A DNA stretch of 64,000 nt, taken from JADMJV01 sp964649085 (GTDB lineage: Bacteria > Vulcanimicrobiota > Xenobia > Xenobiales > JADMJV01). A program made the translations under genes and the position numbers. Location: assembly GCA_964649085.1 (NCBI GenBank), contig CAZYPN010000033.1, positions 14,237 through 78,236 of the forward strand. Reading direction: 5' to 3'. Shown here one piece after another: positions 50,200 through 59,542 of this stretch. Numbering within the stretch: the first letter of the stretch is position 1; every line of letters begins with the position of its first letter. The notes beneath the pieces are model-generated. The model had not been told where the DNA came from. It did no database searches and saw nothing but the letters and a program-made list of their open reading frames with translations.

Positions 50200-52027
50200 A
50201 AAAGTATATGCAGAGCTTGATTTCGAAGCCAAGCAACAAGACAAGCTCTATATTCGTCGCCATTCGCTGGCCCACATCCTGGCTCAGGCCGTGCAGAAGC
50301 TCTATCCCGGCACCAAGTTGGGCTTCGGCCCCCCGGTGGAAAACGGCTTCTACTACGACTTTCTCTTCCCCGAACCCATCAGCGACGAGGCCTTTCCCGC
50401 CATCGAGAAAGAAATGCGGCGCATCATCCAGGAAAAACAGCCCTTTGAACGGCGCGAGATGACCGCCGACGAGGCCGTCTCCATGCTGCAAGGCCAGGGC
50501 GAGCACCTCAAGGCCGAATACTGTCAGGAGCTCTCGTCGCGGGGCGAAAAGCTCTCCTTCTACAGCAACGGCCCGTTCGACGACATGTGCGCCGGACCCC
50601 ACGTGGAGCACACCGGCCAGATCCCCACCGACTGCTTCCAGATCGACGCCCTGGCCGGCGCCTACTGGCGCGGCGACGAAAACCGCGACATGCTGACCCG
50701 CGTCTACGGACTGGCTTTCGAGAACAAGGCCGAACTCAAAGAATTCCTGCGCCTGCGCGAAGAAGCCAAAAAGTTCGACCACCGCAAGCTGGGCAAAGAA
50801 CTCGAAATCTTCACCATCTCCGATCAGGTGGGCCCGGGGCTACCCCTCTGGCTGCCCGCTGGCACCGTGCTGCGCGACGAACTCGAGTCGCTGGCCAAAG
50901 AGTGGGAGTTTCAAGACGGCTATCAGCGCGTGGCCACCCCTCACCTCACCGATGGCAAGCTCTTTGAAACCTCGGGCCATCTGGCCCACTACAAAGAGGG
51001 CATGTTCCCGGCCATGGTCATCGACGAGAATCGCGAATACTATCTCAAGCCGATGAACTGCCCCTTCCACCACCTCATCTTCGGCCATCGCCCGCGCTCC
51101 TACCGCGAGCTTCCCCTGCGCCTGGCCGAGTATGGTCAGGTGTATCGCTACGAAGGATCGGGGGCCCTGGCCGGGCTGTTGCGCGTGCGCGGCATGTGCA
51201 TGAACGACGCCCATATCTACTGCACCCCCGAGCAACTCAAAGACGAGTTCACCCGCGTGCTCGACCTGCACAAACGCTACTACGAAATGTTCCGCCTCTC
51301 TCACTACTGGATGCGGCTCTCCACCCACTCCCCCGAGCGGTTGGGAGTCAAATACGTCGACCTGCCCCAGGACTGGATCCAATCCGAGGCCATCATCAAG
51401 GGCATCCTCGACGAAATGGGCATCGAGTATCACCTGGGAGAAGACGAAGCAGCCTTCTACGGCCCCAAGGTCGACTTCCAGGTTCGCAACGTGGTGGGTC
51501 GCGAAGAAACCGCCTCCACCAACCAGCTCGACTTTGCCGTGCCGGCTCGCTTCAACCTCACCTACATCGGCGCCGACGGCCAGGAACACACGCCCTACTG
51601 CATTCACCGCGCCCCGCTGGGCACCCATGAACGCTTCCTGGCCTTCCTCATCGAGCACTTCAAAGGGGCCTTCCCCACCTGGATGGCTCCCTTGCAGGTA
51701 CGGGTCATCCCCGTGCATCTCGAGAACTTCGGCGACTATGCCCAAAAGCTCAGCCAGCAGCTCTTCAAGGCCGGTTTCCGCGCCGAAGCCGACCTGGGAA
51801 GCGACTCCTTCAACAAAAAAATCCGCAACGCCGCCACCTCGAAAATTCCCAACGTCTTCATCGTGGGCGAACGCGAACAGCAGAACGAAGAAGTCACCTG
51901 GCGTCGTTACTGCGTCAAAGACCAGGTCAGCCTGCCCTTTGCCCGGGTACTGGACATCCTGAAACAGGCGCGTTCCCAGCGCCTGATGGACAACTTTGCC
52001 GATGTCGAATTGCTCAATCTAGCCTGA
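50192..52027 (+). CDS. thrS: threonyl-tRNA synthetase without TGS domain
   Basis: 611 residues from ATG 50192. The protein opens directly with the editing-domain sequence (RRHSLAHILAQAVQ, followed by DDMCAGPHVEH), then the class II catalytic core with LKPMNCPFHHLIF, RVRGMCMNDAHIYC and TPYCIHRAPLGTHERF, and the anticodon-binding domain. The N-terminal TGS domain found in most bacterial ThrRS is absent, as in several other phyla. It is preceded by an overlapping small gene and followed 9 bp later by the dodecin gene. Confidence 0.96.
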   Translation: MAKKVYAELDFEAKQQDKLYIRRHSLAHILAQAVQKLYPGTKLGFGPPVENGFYYDFLFPEPISDEAFPAIEKEMRRIIQEKQPFERREMTADEAVSMLQGQGEHLKAEYCQELSSRGEKLSFYSNGPFDDMCAGPHVEHTGQIPTDCFQIDALAGAYWRGDENRDMLTRVYGLAFENKAELKEFLRLREEAKKFDHRKLGKELEIFTISDQVGPGLPLWLPAGTVLRDELESLAKEWEFQDGYQRVATPHLTDGKLFETSGHLAHYKEGMFPAMVIDENREYYLKPMNCPFHHLIFGHRPRSYRELPLRLAEYGQVYRYEGSGALAGLLRVRGMCMNDAHIYCTPEQLKDEFTRVLDLHKRYYEMFRLSHYWMRLSTHSPERLGVKYVDLPQDWIQSEAIIKGILDEMGIEYHLGEDEAAFYGPKVDFQVRNVVGREETASTNQLDFAVPARFNLTYIGADGQEHTPYCIHRAPLGTHERFLAFLIEHFKGAFPTWMAPLQVRVIPVHLENFGDYAQKLSQQLFKAGFRAEADLGSDSFNKKIRNAATSKIPNVFIVGEREQQNEEVTWRRYCVKDQVSLPFARVLDILKQARSQRLMDNFADVELLNLA

Positions 52028-52036
52028 GGAGGTCCC

Positions 52037-52243
52037 ATGTCTGTCTATAAAATGGTCGAAGTCGTCGGCTCTTCCAAAGAGAGCTTTGCCCACGCCACCC
52101 GCACCGCCGTGCAGCGGGCCAGCAAAACCCTGAGGGGAACCAGCTGGTTCGAGGTCAGCGAAATGCGCGGCACCATCAAAGATGGCGATATCGACGAATA
52201 CCAGGTCAAAGTCAAAGTCGGCTTCAAACTCGAAGACGCCTGA
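52037..52243 (+). CDS. dodecin-family flavin-binding protein
   Basis: 68 residues: MSVYKMVEVVGSSKESFAHA, then RGTSWFEVSEMRG and EYQVKVKVGFKLEDA. This is the standard dodecin sequence, with the tryptophan that stacks on flavin. It assembles as a dodecamer storing FMN or coenzyme A. It is preceded by GAGGAGG, 9 bp after the thrS stop. Confidence 0.95.
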   Translation: MSVYKMVEVVGSSKESFAHATRTAVQRASKTLRGTSWFEVSEMRGTIKDGDIDEYQVKVKVGFKLEDA

Positions 52244-52251
52244 TACCCCGT

Positions 52252-52279
52252 GCAGGTTTGCCCCCCGGGGCGAACCTGC
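52252..52279 (+). terminator. 13-bp hairpin after the dodecin gene (no T-run)
   Basis: GCAGGTTTGCCCC (52252-52264) pairs with GGGGCGAACCTGC (52267-52279) with one G-T wobble and a two-base loop. No T-tract follows. Same style as the hairpin after ferritin. Confidence 0.45.
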
Positions 52280-52301
52280 TCGTTCAAGAGAGAGAACCAG
52301 T

Positions 52302-53129
52302 ATGGAAACTCGAGACTCCTTTTTTCAATTCGTTTGCTCTTATCCGGTGGGACCCAACGAGCACCGAGCCCCCTCACATTGGCTCGACTGCCAAAAAGTA
52401 CGCCACTTCCTTACCCTCGAAGCTTACCTACGCCAGCGTCCGCTGCTAAACACGCATACGCCAAGCATCATCGACTTCGGCGCTTTTCCCGGCTCGCTCT
52501 TAAAGACGCTCCGACTCTTCCTCAAAGAAGAAGGCCGCGTCGACGGAGCAGGGCTTGCCGGTCCTCCCGACTTTCATCAGGAACTCGAGCGCTATCACAT
52601 CGGCTTCTTCAACTGCGACCTCGACCCGCTCATCCGCCCCTATCAAATGAGGGAGCCGGTACCCACCCGAGTTCCCCAGCCCGACTCCAGCTACGATGTC
52701 GTCTTTGCCACCGAGGTGCTGGAGCATCTGCTCGACCCGCTGTATCTGCTTCGCGAGGCAGCCCGTCTGCTCAAGCCCGGCGGTTTGCTGGTGATCACCA
52801 CCCCAAATCAGGTGACCCTCTCCCATCGCCTGCGGCTGCTCACCGGCAAGTCCATCTATCACCCGCTCAAAGAAAGCATCATGTACACCAACCACGATTG
52901 GAGGCCCCACATCCGAGAGTACACCATGGCTGAATTCCTTCAACTCCTCACCGATGGCGGGTTTGATATCCTCGAAAGTAGCTTCATCAACATTTCCGAC
53001 GATGACCCGCGAACCTGGGGCTGGAAACATCCCGCGCTGCGCCTCACCAAGTTTCTCAGCCAGCCTCTCATGCGCATTCCTTCGCTTCGTCAGGGGCTGC
53101 TGGCGGTCGGTCGGGCTCGAAAGCCCTGA
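52302..53129 (+). CDS. SAM-dependent methyltransferase (paralogue 1)
   Basis: 275 residues from ATG 52302. IIDFGAFPGSLLKTL is the SAM loop, with YDVVFATEVLEHLLDPLYLL and LLKPGGLLVITTPNQVTL as further class I motifs. The C-terminal half has HIREYTMAEFLQLL and ends with IPSLRQGLLAVGRARK. The next gene encodes a protein with the same closing motifs, so they are probably a tandem duplication. The likely substrate is a glycolipid or polysaccharide sugar, by family resemblance only. Confidence 0.82.
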   Translation: METRDSFFQFVCSYPVGPNEHRAPSHWLDCQKVRHFLTLEAYLRQRPLLNTHTPSIIDFGAFPGSLLKTLRLFLKEEGRVDGAGLAGPPDFHQELERYHIGFFNCDLDPLIRPYQMREPVPTRVPQPDSSYDVVFATEVLEHLLDPLYLLREAARLLKPGGLLVITTPNQVTLSHRLRLLTGKSIYHPLKESIMYTNHDWRPHIREYTMAEFLQLLTDGGFDILESSFINISDDDPRTWGWKHPALRLTKFLSQPLMRIPSLRQGLLAVGRARKP

Positions 53130-53162
53130 AGGAGTGGCCCCCCACCCAAGGAACCCCATCCG

Positions 53163-53969
53163 ATGCTACTTCAGGAGTTCCGTCCGGCCTACGCCGCTCT
53201 CTTTGCCAAAGCTTCCCCGGCCGAGGCCCTCTACTATCAGGCCTCACGAGGCAAGTTCGAAGTCCTGGTGCAGCTCATGGAGCCCCTGCTGCCCGGCCCC
53301 CAGGCCCGCGTGCTCGAGCTCGGCACCAGCCAGTTCTCCCCCCTCCTCAAGTCCCTTCGCCCCCAATGGCAGGTGTCCAGTTGGGACCTCGGCGAGGGCT
53401 CGCGGGCTCTGGCCGAAGCCGGCGGTGTCGAGTTCCACTGGGGCGACGCTCTGGTGGGGGTTCCCGACAGCCTGAAAGCCTCTCAATTCGACCTCATTCT
53501 CTGCAGCGAAGTCATGGAGCACCTGCAGGGCAATCCCCACAGAATGTTGCGTCACCTCAGCAGCCTGCTGGTCCCGGGGGGTCACCTCTTGATCACCACC
53601 CCCAACCTGGCGCGGCTCTTCAATCGCATCAAGCTGTTGCTGGGCCGAACACCGCTGGAAACCATCGCAGCGCAAGACGACTGGGGGGGGCACATTCGCG
53701 AATACACCCGCCGCGAAGTCGCCGAATTCTGCCGGGCTACCGGCCTGACCGTCGTGCGCGCCGAACATGCCATGTATTGGGACGAAGTCGATTTCCTCAT
53801 GACCTCCGGGTTGCGCTATTGCGACCCCGACGGCCGCTTCGTCTATCGGCCCCGCTTCCGGGGCTGGCGCAAACTCTACGGATTGCCATTTTGCTGGCTG
53901 TGCAACCAGATCGCCCTGCGCATCCCTTCCCTGCGCAACGGCATGGTCTTCGTAGTCCGCCGGCCCTAG
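53163..53969 (+). CDS. SAM-dependent methyltransferase (paralogue 2)
   Basis: 268 residues. VLELGTSQFSPLLKSL is the SAM loop, then FDLILCSEVMEHLQGNP and LLVPGGHLLITTPNLARL. HIREYTRREVAEFCRA and a terminal IPSLRNGMVFVVRRP match the preceding gene. The glycine-rich loop is GTSQFS in place of GCGTG, which is unusual. Its stop overlaps the convergent ktrB-like gene by 4 bp. Confidence 0.82.
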   Translation: MLLQEFRPAYAALFAKASPAEALYYQASRGKFEVLVQLMEPLLPGPQARVLELGTSQFSPLLKSLRPQWQVSSWDLGEGSRALAEAGGVEFHWGDALVGVPDSLKASQFDLILCSEVMEHLQGNPHRMLRHLSSLLVPGGHLLITTPNLARLFNRIKLLLGRTPLETIAAQDDWGGHIREYTRREVAEFCRATGLTVVRAEHAMYWDEVDFLMTSGLRYCDPDGRFVYRPRFRGWRKLYGLPFCWLCNQIALRIPSLRNGMVFVVRRP

Positions 53970-55369
53970 CCCATCAAGATCTTCTCCTCCGGATATTGCA
54001 CCATCGACGGACGCACTCGCGTCAGCGCCACCACCACCGTCAACACCCCCAGGCGGCCACAGAACATCGCCAGCGCAATCAGCGCCTGGCCGAAACCGTC
54101 CAACCGGCTGGTCAGCCCCAGCGTAAACCCACAGGTGGAAAAGGCCGAGGTCGTCTCAAACAGCGCCTCGTCCAGCGAGGCGCGCTGGGTCACCAGCAAC
54201 AGCCAGGCAATGGTCATACAAAAGACCCCCGAAAGCACCAGCACGGCCGCTGCCTTCTGCACAAACTCGGCGGGCAGGCGCCGGCCGGCCACGGCGATCT
54301 GCCCGCGCCCGCGAATCTGGGCCACCACCGCCAGCACCAGCACGGCCAGCGTGCTGGTGGTAATTCCCCCGCCCATCGAGGCCGGCGAGCCGCCCACGAA
54401 CATCAACAGACTCAGCACCAGCACGTTGCTGGCATCCATCTGAGAAAGGTCCTCCAGCACAAAACCCGAGGTGCGGGCAGTGGCGCTGTGAAACCAGGCC
54501 ATCAGCAAACGCCGTTGCCAGGGCGAATCCGAGAACAGATCGCCGGGTTGTGAGAAGCCCACAAAAAGCAACATCGTCCCACCCAGCAGCAACAGCGACA
54601 CCGTGACCAGCGTCAGTCGCGTATGCAACGACACCCTGCCGCCCGGGCGCCAGCGCCATAGATCGGAAATCACCGGAATGCCAATGCTTCCCAAAATCAC
54701 CAACCACGACAGCGTCACCAGCGTGCCCGCGTCGGTGGGGAATCCCGCGGGCGCGGTGGGCGAACCCGAGAACAGATCGAAACTTGCATTGCAAAAGGCC
54801 GAAATCGAATGCCAGAAGCCCAGGTAGGCGGCCCGAGCCCAGCCGAATTCAGGAGTCCACAGCAGCCACAAAATCAAAGCCCCGGCCACTTCGATACTGA
54901 ACACGCCCCAAAGCACAATGCGCAAAATTCTTAAAATCGAGGCCGTCGACACCAGCCCCAACGAATCCCGCAAAGTCACCCGATCGTCCAGCGTCACCGA
55001 CCTTCCCAGCAACAGGAACACGGCCACCGAAAGCACCATATAGCCCACTCCGCCCAACTGGATCAACACCAGCAGCACCCACTGACCCAGCAAACTCAGG
55101 TCTTTTCCGGGCGTAATGATGCTCAGGCCCGTGGTGGCCAGGGCCGAGACCGAAGTAAAAAACGCCTCCGACCAGGTCAGTGCTCGCTGGCTGCCACAGC
55201 CGGGCCAGCGCAGCGCCAGTGTGCCCAGAAAAACCAGCAACGCCAGCCCCAGCACCAGTCGCAGAGCCGGCTTAAAGCGCTGTATCCCCAGGTTGCGGGC
55301 CGGCCCGGTCTGGCGGAGCCTGTGCCCCACCTCACTGGCCACCGCCAGTCCCTGACCCCGCAAATCCAC
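53966..55369 (-). CDS. Trk/Ktr potassium uptake membrane protein (KtrB-like)
   Basis: 467 residues from GTG 55369 (TTGGGAG upstream); a TTG at 55402 would add 11 residues overlapping ktrA. The four selectivity-filter segments of the Trk/Ktr fold are visible: SALATTGLSIITP, SAFCNASFDLF, ATARTSGFVLEDL and SAFSTCGFTLGL. It makes the potassium pore; the adjacent KtrA-like subunit is the nucleotide-binding gate. Confidence 0.92.
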   Translation of the reverse strand: MDLRGQGLAVASEVGHRLRQTGPARNLGIQRFKPALRLVLGLALLVFLGTLALRWPGCGSQRALTWSEAFFTSVSALATTGLSIITPGKDLSLLGQWVLLVLIQLGGVGYMVLSVAVFLLLGRSVTLDDRVTLRDSLGLVSTASILRILRIVLWGVFSIEVAGALILWLLWTPEFGWARAAYLGFWHSISAFCNASFDLFSGSPTAPAGFPTDAGTLVTLSWLVILGSIGIPVISDLWRWRPGGRVSLHTRLTLVTVSLLLLGGTMLLFVGFSQPGDLFSDSPWQRRLLMAWFHSATARTSGFVLEDLSQMDASNVLVLSLLMFVGGSPASMGGGITTSTLAVLVLAVVAQIRGRGQIAVAGRRLPAEFVQKAAAVLVLSGVFCMTIAWLLLVTQRASLDEALFETTSAFSTCGFTLGLTSRLDGFGQALIALAMFCGRLGVLTVVVALTRVRPSMVQYPEEKILMG

Positions 55370-55373
55370 GGCT

Positions 55374-56045
55374 TCAGGGCTCCCAAGATTCCAAAGCGGC
55401 AATATCGCTATCGCGGCCGATCACCACCAGCACATCGCCCGACTTCAGCTGCTCATCGGGGCCCGGCAGCGTGCAGTTGCGTTGACCTTTAATCGCCACC
55501 ACGGTAAGTCCCAGGCGCCGGCGCAAATCCAGTTGCACCAGCGTGCGTCCGTGCAGCCGAGCCGGGCAGGTCACCTCGCTCACGCTCAGTCCGGGCTCCA
55601 GTTCCAGTCGTTCCAGCACCCTGCCTTTGGAAGAAAGTTCGGTGGCCAGGCGCACCCCGGCATCGTGCTCGGGCAGCACCACGGCGTCGGCCCCAACCTT
55701 GAGAAGAATCTGCTGCTGGCGGCGCGTCAGCGCCTTGCACAGCACCTGAGGAATTCCCAACTCCTTGAGCAGCGAGGTGGCCAGCACGCTGTTCTCAAAG
55801 GAATCACCGATAGCCACCACGGCGGTTTGAAAATATTCGGCCCCCACCTCGCGCAGCGCCGCCTCTTCGGTGGCGTCCAAACACACCGTGTCGGGCAGCT
55901 GAGCGGCGGCTTCCTGCACCAGCTGAGAGTCCGAATCAATGCCCAGCACCCGATGCCCCAGCTCGTGAAGCTTCAGAGCCAGGCTGAACCCAAAGCGCCC
56001 CAAACCCACCACCAAATATTCCCCGCGCTGTTTCACCAGAGCCAC
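55374..56045 (-). CDS. Trk/Ktr potassium uptake regulatory subunit (KtrA-like)
   Basis: 223 residues from GTG 56045, which has GGAGGGGGGG upstream and gives the normal length. RCK-N domain: YLVVGLGRFGFSLALKL (Rossmann glycine motif) and VLGIDSDSQLVQE. RCK-C domain: LVQLDLRRRLGLTVVAI. It binds nucleotide and gates KtrB, 4 bp downstream. The upstream open frame is antisense to the DUF58 gene. Confidence 0.93.
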   Translation of the reverse strand: MALVKQRGEYLVVGLGRFGFSLALKLHELGHRVLGIDSDSQLVQEAAAQLPDTVCLDATEEAALREVGAEYFQTAVVAIGDSFENSVLATSLLKELGIPQVLCKALTRRQQQILLKVGADAVVLPEHDAGVRLATELSSKGRVLERLELEPGLSVSEVTCPARLHGRTLVQLDLRRRLGLTVVAIKGQRNCTLPGPDEQLKSGDVLVVIGRDSDIAALESWEP

Positions 56046-56078
56046 AAGTTGGGCCCCCCCTCCAGGACTCCTGCCCGG

Positions 56079-57335
56079 GTGCGAGAACCGGTGCGAGTGA
56101 AACGCCTGCATCAAGCGATAGGCTGGCTCCCGCTCAGTGGAATGGGTGCCCTGCTGCTGCTCCTGGTGGTGCCCTCGCTCAAGTGGCTGGCCCTGCCCCA
56201 CCAGGATCTGGTGCTGCTGGCCCTGGGTGGGGGCTTCCTGGTTGTCCAGGCCTTGCTCAGTGCGCTGGTGCTGCTGCGCAGTCTGCTCCTCCTCGTGCAG
56301 CTCAGGCACTCCACCTCACCGCTGCCCCACGGGGCCGAGGCCGAACGCCCCTACCGATTGCCCTCTCCGGTAGCCCTCTGGCGCTGGTTTCCCTTCGTTC
56401 AGGTGCAATGGGAGTGGGTCGAACCCCAGGCCAGCGTCGAGCTGTTGGGGCCCCACGAGCAGATCGTCCTGGCCCGGCGCGGCTGCTACTCCAAAACCAT
56501 CCGGCGCTTTCGCATCAGCGACTTCTGCGGCCTGGCGCGCATCCGCTTCGAGCGGGTCCAGCACGGCGAGTTTCAAGTGCTACCCTCGGCCGGTCGTCTC
56601 AGCCAGCAGCCCCTGATGATCCGCTGGAGCAGTGGCGACGAAGTGTCCGACCCGCGTGGCGAGCCGGCCGGCGATCGCGTGGACATGCGCCAGTACAGTC
56701 GGGGCGATTCGCCCCGCACCATCTTGTGGAAAGTCTATGCCCGCACGCGCCGCCTCATGGTGCGGGTGCCCGAGCGCGCCCTCTCGGCCCGCCCCAAAGT
56801 ATGCAGCTACCTGGTCACCGGTCCGCGCGACGAAGCCGCAGCCGCCGTTTGCCGCGTGCTGATCGAAAGCCAGTTGCTCGGCCCCGAATGGCGCTTTGGC
56901 AGCGACGGCCTGCCCGGCCACGACCATCAACGCCAGGGGGCCCTCGAGCGCATCTGTCGCTCGGCCTGCTCGCGACAGCCCCAGCCTCATCAGCTCCAAG
57001 AGTATCTCCAAAAAGCCCAACAGGATGGCTATGCCCAAAGCGTCATCGTATTGCCGCTCGACCTGGCGGGCAAAGCCGACGAGCTCCGTCAGGTCCTCAG
57101 CCGCAGTCCCGTGCCCAGCCACCTCTGCCTGGCCATCGACGGCCAGCCCGGCAAAGCCCGGCTGTCCTGGTGGCAGCGCTGGCTCGAGCCGTCCGCCGCC
57201 CAAGACTTGCAATCCCAGTTGCAGCAGGCGGCTGACTTCTGGAAGGGCTTCCCGGGCAGCATCTCCCTCATCGACCGCCGCAGCGGCACGCTGCTGGGCG
57301 ACCTGCAACAATTTCAGCGCCGGAGGCCCCGATGA
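56079..57335 (+). CDS. DUF58 family protein
   Basis: 418 residues from GTG 56079, with two N-terminal hydrophobic helices (about 14-65). The signature DRVDMRQYSRGDSPRTILWKV, then ARTRRLMVRVPE is present. DUF58 proteins accompany MoxR ATPases and transglutaminase-like proteins in gene clusters, as here. The next gene overlaps by ATGA. GTG 56091 and 56097 are other possible starts. The gene is divergent from ktrA, 33 bp apart. Confidence 0.85.
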   Translation: MREPVRVKRLHQAIGWLPLSGMGALLLLLVVPSLKWLALPHQDLVLLALGGGFLVVQALLSALVLLRSLLLLVQLRHSTSPLPHGAEAERPYRLPSPVALWRWFPFVQVQWEWVEPQASVELLGPHEQIVLARRGCYSKTIRRFRISDFCGLARIRFERVQHGEFQVLPSAGRLSQQPLMIRWSSGDEVSDPRGEPAGDRVDMRQYSRGDSPRTILWKVYARTRRLMVRVPERALSARPKVCSYLVTGPRDEAAAAVCRVLIESQLLGPEWRFGSDGLPGHDHQRQGALERICRSACSRQPQPHQLQEYLQKAQQDGYAQSVIVLPLDLAGKADELRQVLSRSPVPSHLCLAIDGQPGKARLSWWQRWLEPSAAQDLQSQLQQAADFWKGFPGSISLIDRRSGTLLGDLQQFQRRRPR

Positions 57336-59518
57336 GCTTCTGGATTCTGCTGCTGCTGTGGTCGGCGCTGGGCTATTTCGATCGGGCTCTGGTCACACCC
57401 CAGGGAGGGGTTCCCTGGTGGGGCGCCCTGGGCGCCGCGCTCGGCGTCATCACCTGGAAACAGGCCTCTCGGCGCAAGCTCAAACTGGCGCCGGCTCTGG
57501 GCCTCCTGCTGGCCCTGTTCCTGGGCACTCAGGGCCTGCTGGCGCTGGGCGACTCCCTCACCTCCCTCTCGGCCGGTCTGGGCAGCGACGGCTGGGTGCT
57601 CACCCGCCAGCGCCTCAGCGCCGCGGCCACCCTGCTGCTCTGGGTGGGCGGCCTGCGCCAGCTCAGCCATCATTACCCCAGCGCTGCGGCCCTCGAAGTT
57701 ACCGTGGCCTGCAGCCTGTTCGTGCGCGCCCTCGAGGCCCATCGCGACGGCTACATCAATCGACCCTTCCAGCTCGTCGATCCGCTCTGGCTCAAAGGGC
57801 TCGACCCCGCCCCCTACTTCCTGGCGTTGGGCCTGCTGGCGCTGGTCGTCGGCCTGCTGCTCTCCAGCCAGCGCCCCGGCAACCGCCGTTCCCCCTGGGA
57901 CCTGCCCCTCTTGCTGGCCCTCTTGCTGGGGCTGGCCCTGTTCGTCCCCCAACAACGCCTCAAGCAGGTGCTGGAACAATTCGGCCTGGGCAACCGTCCC
58001 GGCCAGGAAAATCGCCTGACCCCCCCGGGCAAGCAGCCCCCGCCCAACAATGGCACATCCCAGGGATCCAGCTCCAAAGACGAGCCCTCCTTTGCCGACA
58101 CTCCGCCCCCCCCGCCCCCCAAGCCGGTGGCGGTGGTGCTCTTTCGCGACGACTACGAGCCGCCCTCGGGCGTCTACTACTTCCGCCAGAGCAGCAACAG
58201 CCAGTACAACGGCCTGAAACTGGTGCAAAGCAACGACCCGCGTTTCGACCAGGACGTGGCCAAGGGCTTCCCCACCCGCTATCCCCAGCCCAACACCCAG
58301 GCTGACCCCCTGGGCATGAAGTTGCCGCCCTTCGACGCCCACACCATGCGCCCGCTGTCCACGCGCGTGGCTCTGCTGGCCCAGCACAGCAAGCCCTTCG
58401 GCCTGGACAACCCCTGCGGCTACTGGGCCACCAACAATCCCGACCCAACCCGTTTTCAAAAAGCCTACGAAGTCGAAAGCCAGGTCTTTGACGCCGAATA
58501 CCGCCAGCTCATCGGCACCCCGGCTGGCGACCCCAGCTGGGACGAAGCCAGCTGGCGTCACTACCTCGAGGCCCCCAAGGACAGCCGCTACCGTGAACTG
58601 GCCGACCAGATCGTGGCCAACCTTCCCGAAGATCGTCGCCAGGCGCCCCTGTTCCGGGCGGTGGCCATCAAACTCTGGCTCGACGAGAACTGCACCTACA
58701 GCCTCAAATCCCCCTCGGCCCAGGCAGCCGATCCGGTCAGCCACTTCCTCTTCGGTGAGCGCGTTGGCTACTGCGTCTACACCAGCCACTCGGCGGCCTT
58801 CCTCTATCGAGCGGCCGGGGTGCCCTCGCGCATCGCCAGCGGCTATGCCGTGCCCGCCAAACAACGTGCCGATGGTAGCAGCCTGCTGGTGCGCAGCAGC
58901 GACGCCCACAGCTGGCCAGAAATCTACCTGCAGGGCGTGGGCTGGCTCGAACTGGACATTTCGCCCAAAAAGAATCTCGAGCCCGAGCACGATCAGGTCG
59001 ACAACAACCTCCAGCAAATGCTCGGCGACATGGCCCGCAAAGACAAAAAAGAACAGCGCCCCGAAGACGACCGCCCGCCCTTCGACTGGCTGGCCTGGCT
59101 GCGCAGCCTGCTCTATCACCTGCTGCGGGCCACGCCCTGGGCTCTGCTGGCCGGCTGGCTGCTGCTCAGCCTGGCCAAAGTCTATCGACGCCTGGCTCCC
59201 TGGCTGGTTTCCGGCCCCGACCTGCCGCGCCTGGCCTACCTCAGCGCTCTCGATCTGCTGGCCCAACAGGGTTGCCTGCGCCACAGCGGCGAATCGCGCG
59301 AGGCCTTCGCCCGCCGCCTCGGCCCCCAGGTTCCGGCCCTGCTCGAATTGACCCACCAGCACCTCAGTCGCAAGCTGGGCCGAGGCCAAACTTGCAACCC
59401 CCAGGCGGTGCGCCAGGTGTTGGGCCAGTGCCTGCGGCAAATCGCCAGCCGGCCCGCCCCGGGCTGGCGCAAGAATCTAGGCTGGCTGGACCCCTTTACC
59501 AGCCTGCGAGTTCGATAA
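57332..59518 (+). CDS. transglutaminase-like membrane protein (TgpA-type)
   Basis: 728 residues. The N-terminal 200 residues hold about six membrane helices; a Pro-rich linker follows. The transglutaminase core has GYCVYTSHSAAFLYRAAG with the catalytic cysteine, then SDAHSWPEIYLQG (histidine) and WLELD (aspartate). A second membrane helix region (WALLAGWLLLSL) and a cytoplasmic tail end the protein. It fits TgpA of the MoxR/DUF58 cluster, which functions at the envelope. Confidence 0.88.
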   Translation: MSFWILLLLWSALGYFDRALVTPQGGVPWWGALGAALGVITWKQASRRKLKLAPALGLLLALFLGTQGLLALGDSLTSLSAGLGSDGWVLTRQRLSAAATLLLWVGGLRQLSHHYPSAAALEVTVACSLFVRALEAHRDGYINRPFQLVDPLWLKGLDPAPYFLALGLLALVVGLLLSSQRPGNRRSPWDLPLLLALLLGLALFVPQQRLKQVLEQFGLGNRPGQENRLTPPGKQPPPNNGTSQGSSSKDEPSFADTPPPPPPKPVAVVLFRDDYEPPSGVYYFRQSSNSQYNGLKLVQSNDPRFDQDVAKGFPTRYPQPNTQADPLGMKLPPFDAHTMRPLSTRVALLAQHSKPFGLDNPCGYWATNNPDPTRFQKAYEVESQVFDAEYRQLIGTPAGDPSWDEASWRHYLEAPKDSRYRELADQIVANLPEDRRQAPLFRAVAIKLWLDENCTYSLKSPSAQAADPVSHFLFGERVGYCVYTSHSAAFLYRAAGVPSRIASGYAVPAKQRADGSSLLVRSSDAHSWPEIYLQGVGWLELDISPKKNLEPEHDQVDNNLQQMLGDMARKDKKEQRPEDDRPPFDWLAWLRSLLYHLLRATPWALLAGWLLLSLAKVYRRLAPWLVSGPDLPRLAYLSALDLLAQQGCLRHSGESREAFARRLGPQVPALLELTHQHLSRKLGRGQTCNPQAVRQVLGQCLRQIASRPAPGWRKNLGWLDPFTSLRVR

Positions 59519-59542
59519 CGAGGAAATGAGGACGAACCACCC

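Noticed and set aside
57314..59440. 708-codon open frame antisense to the transglutaminase-like gene
   Set aside because: The sense strand carries catalytic motifs; the antisense is Gly/Ala/Gln/Val-rich without any domain and has no RBS.
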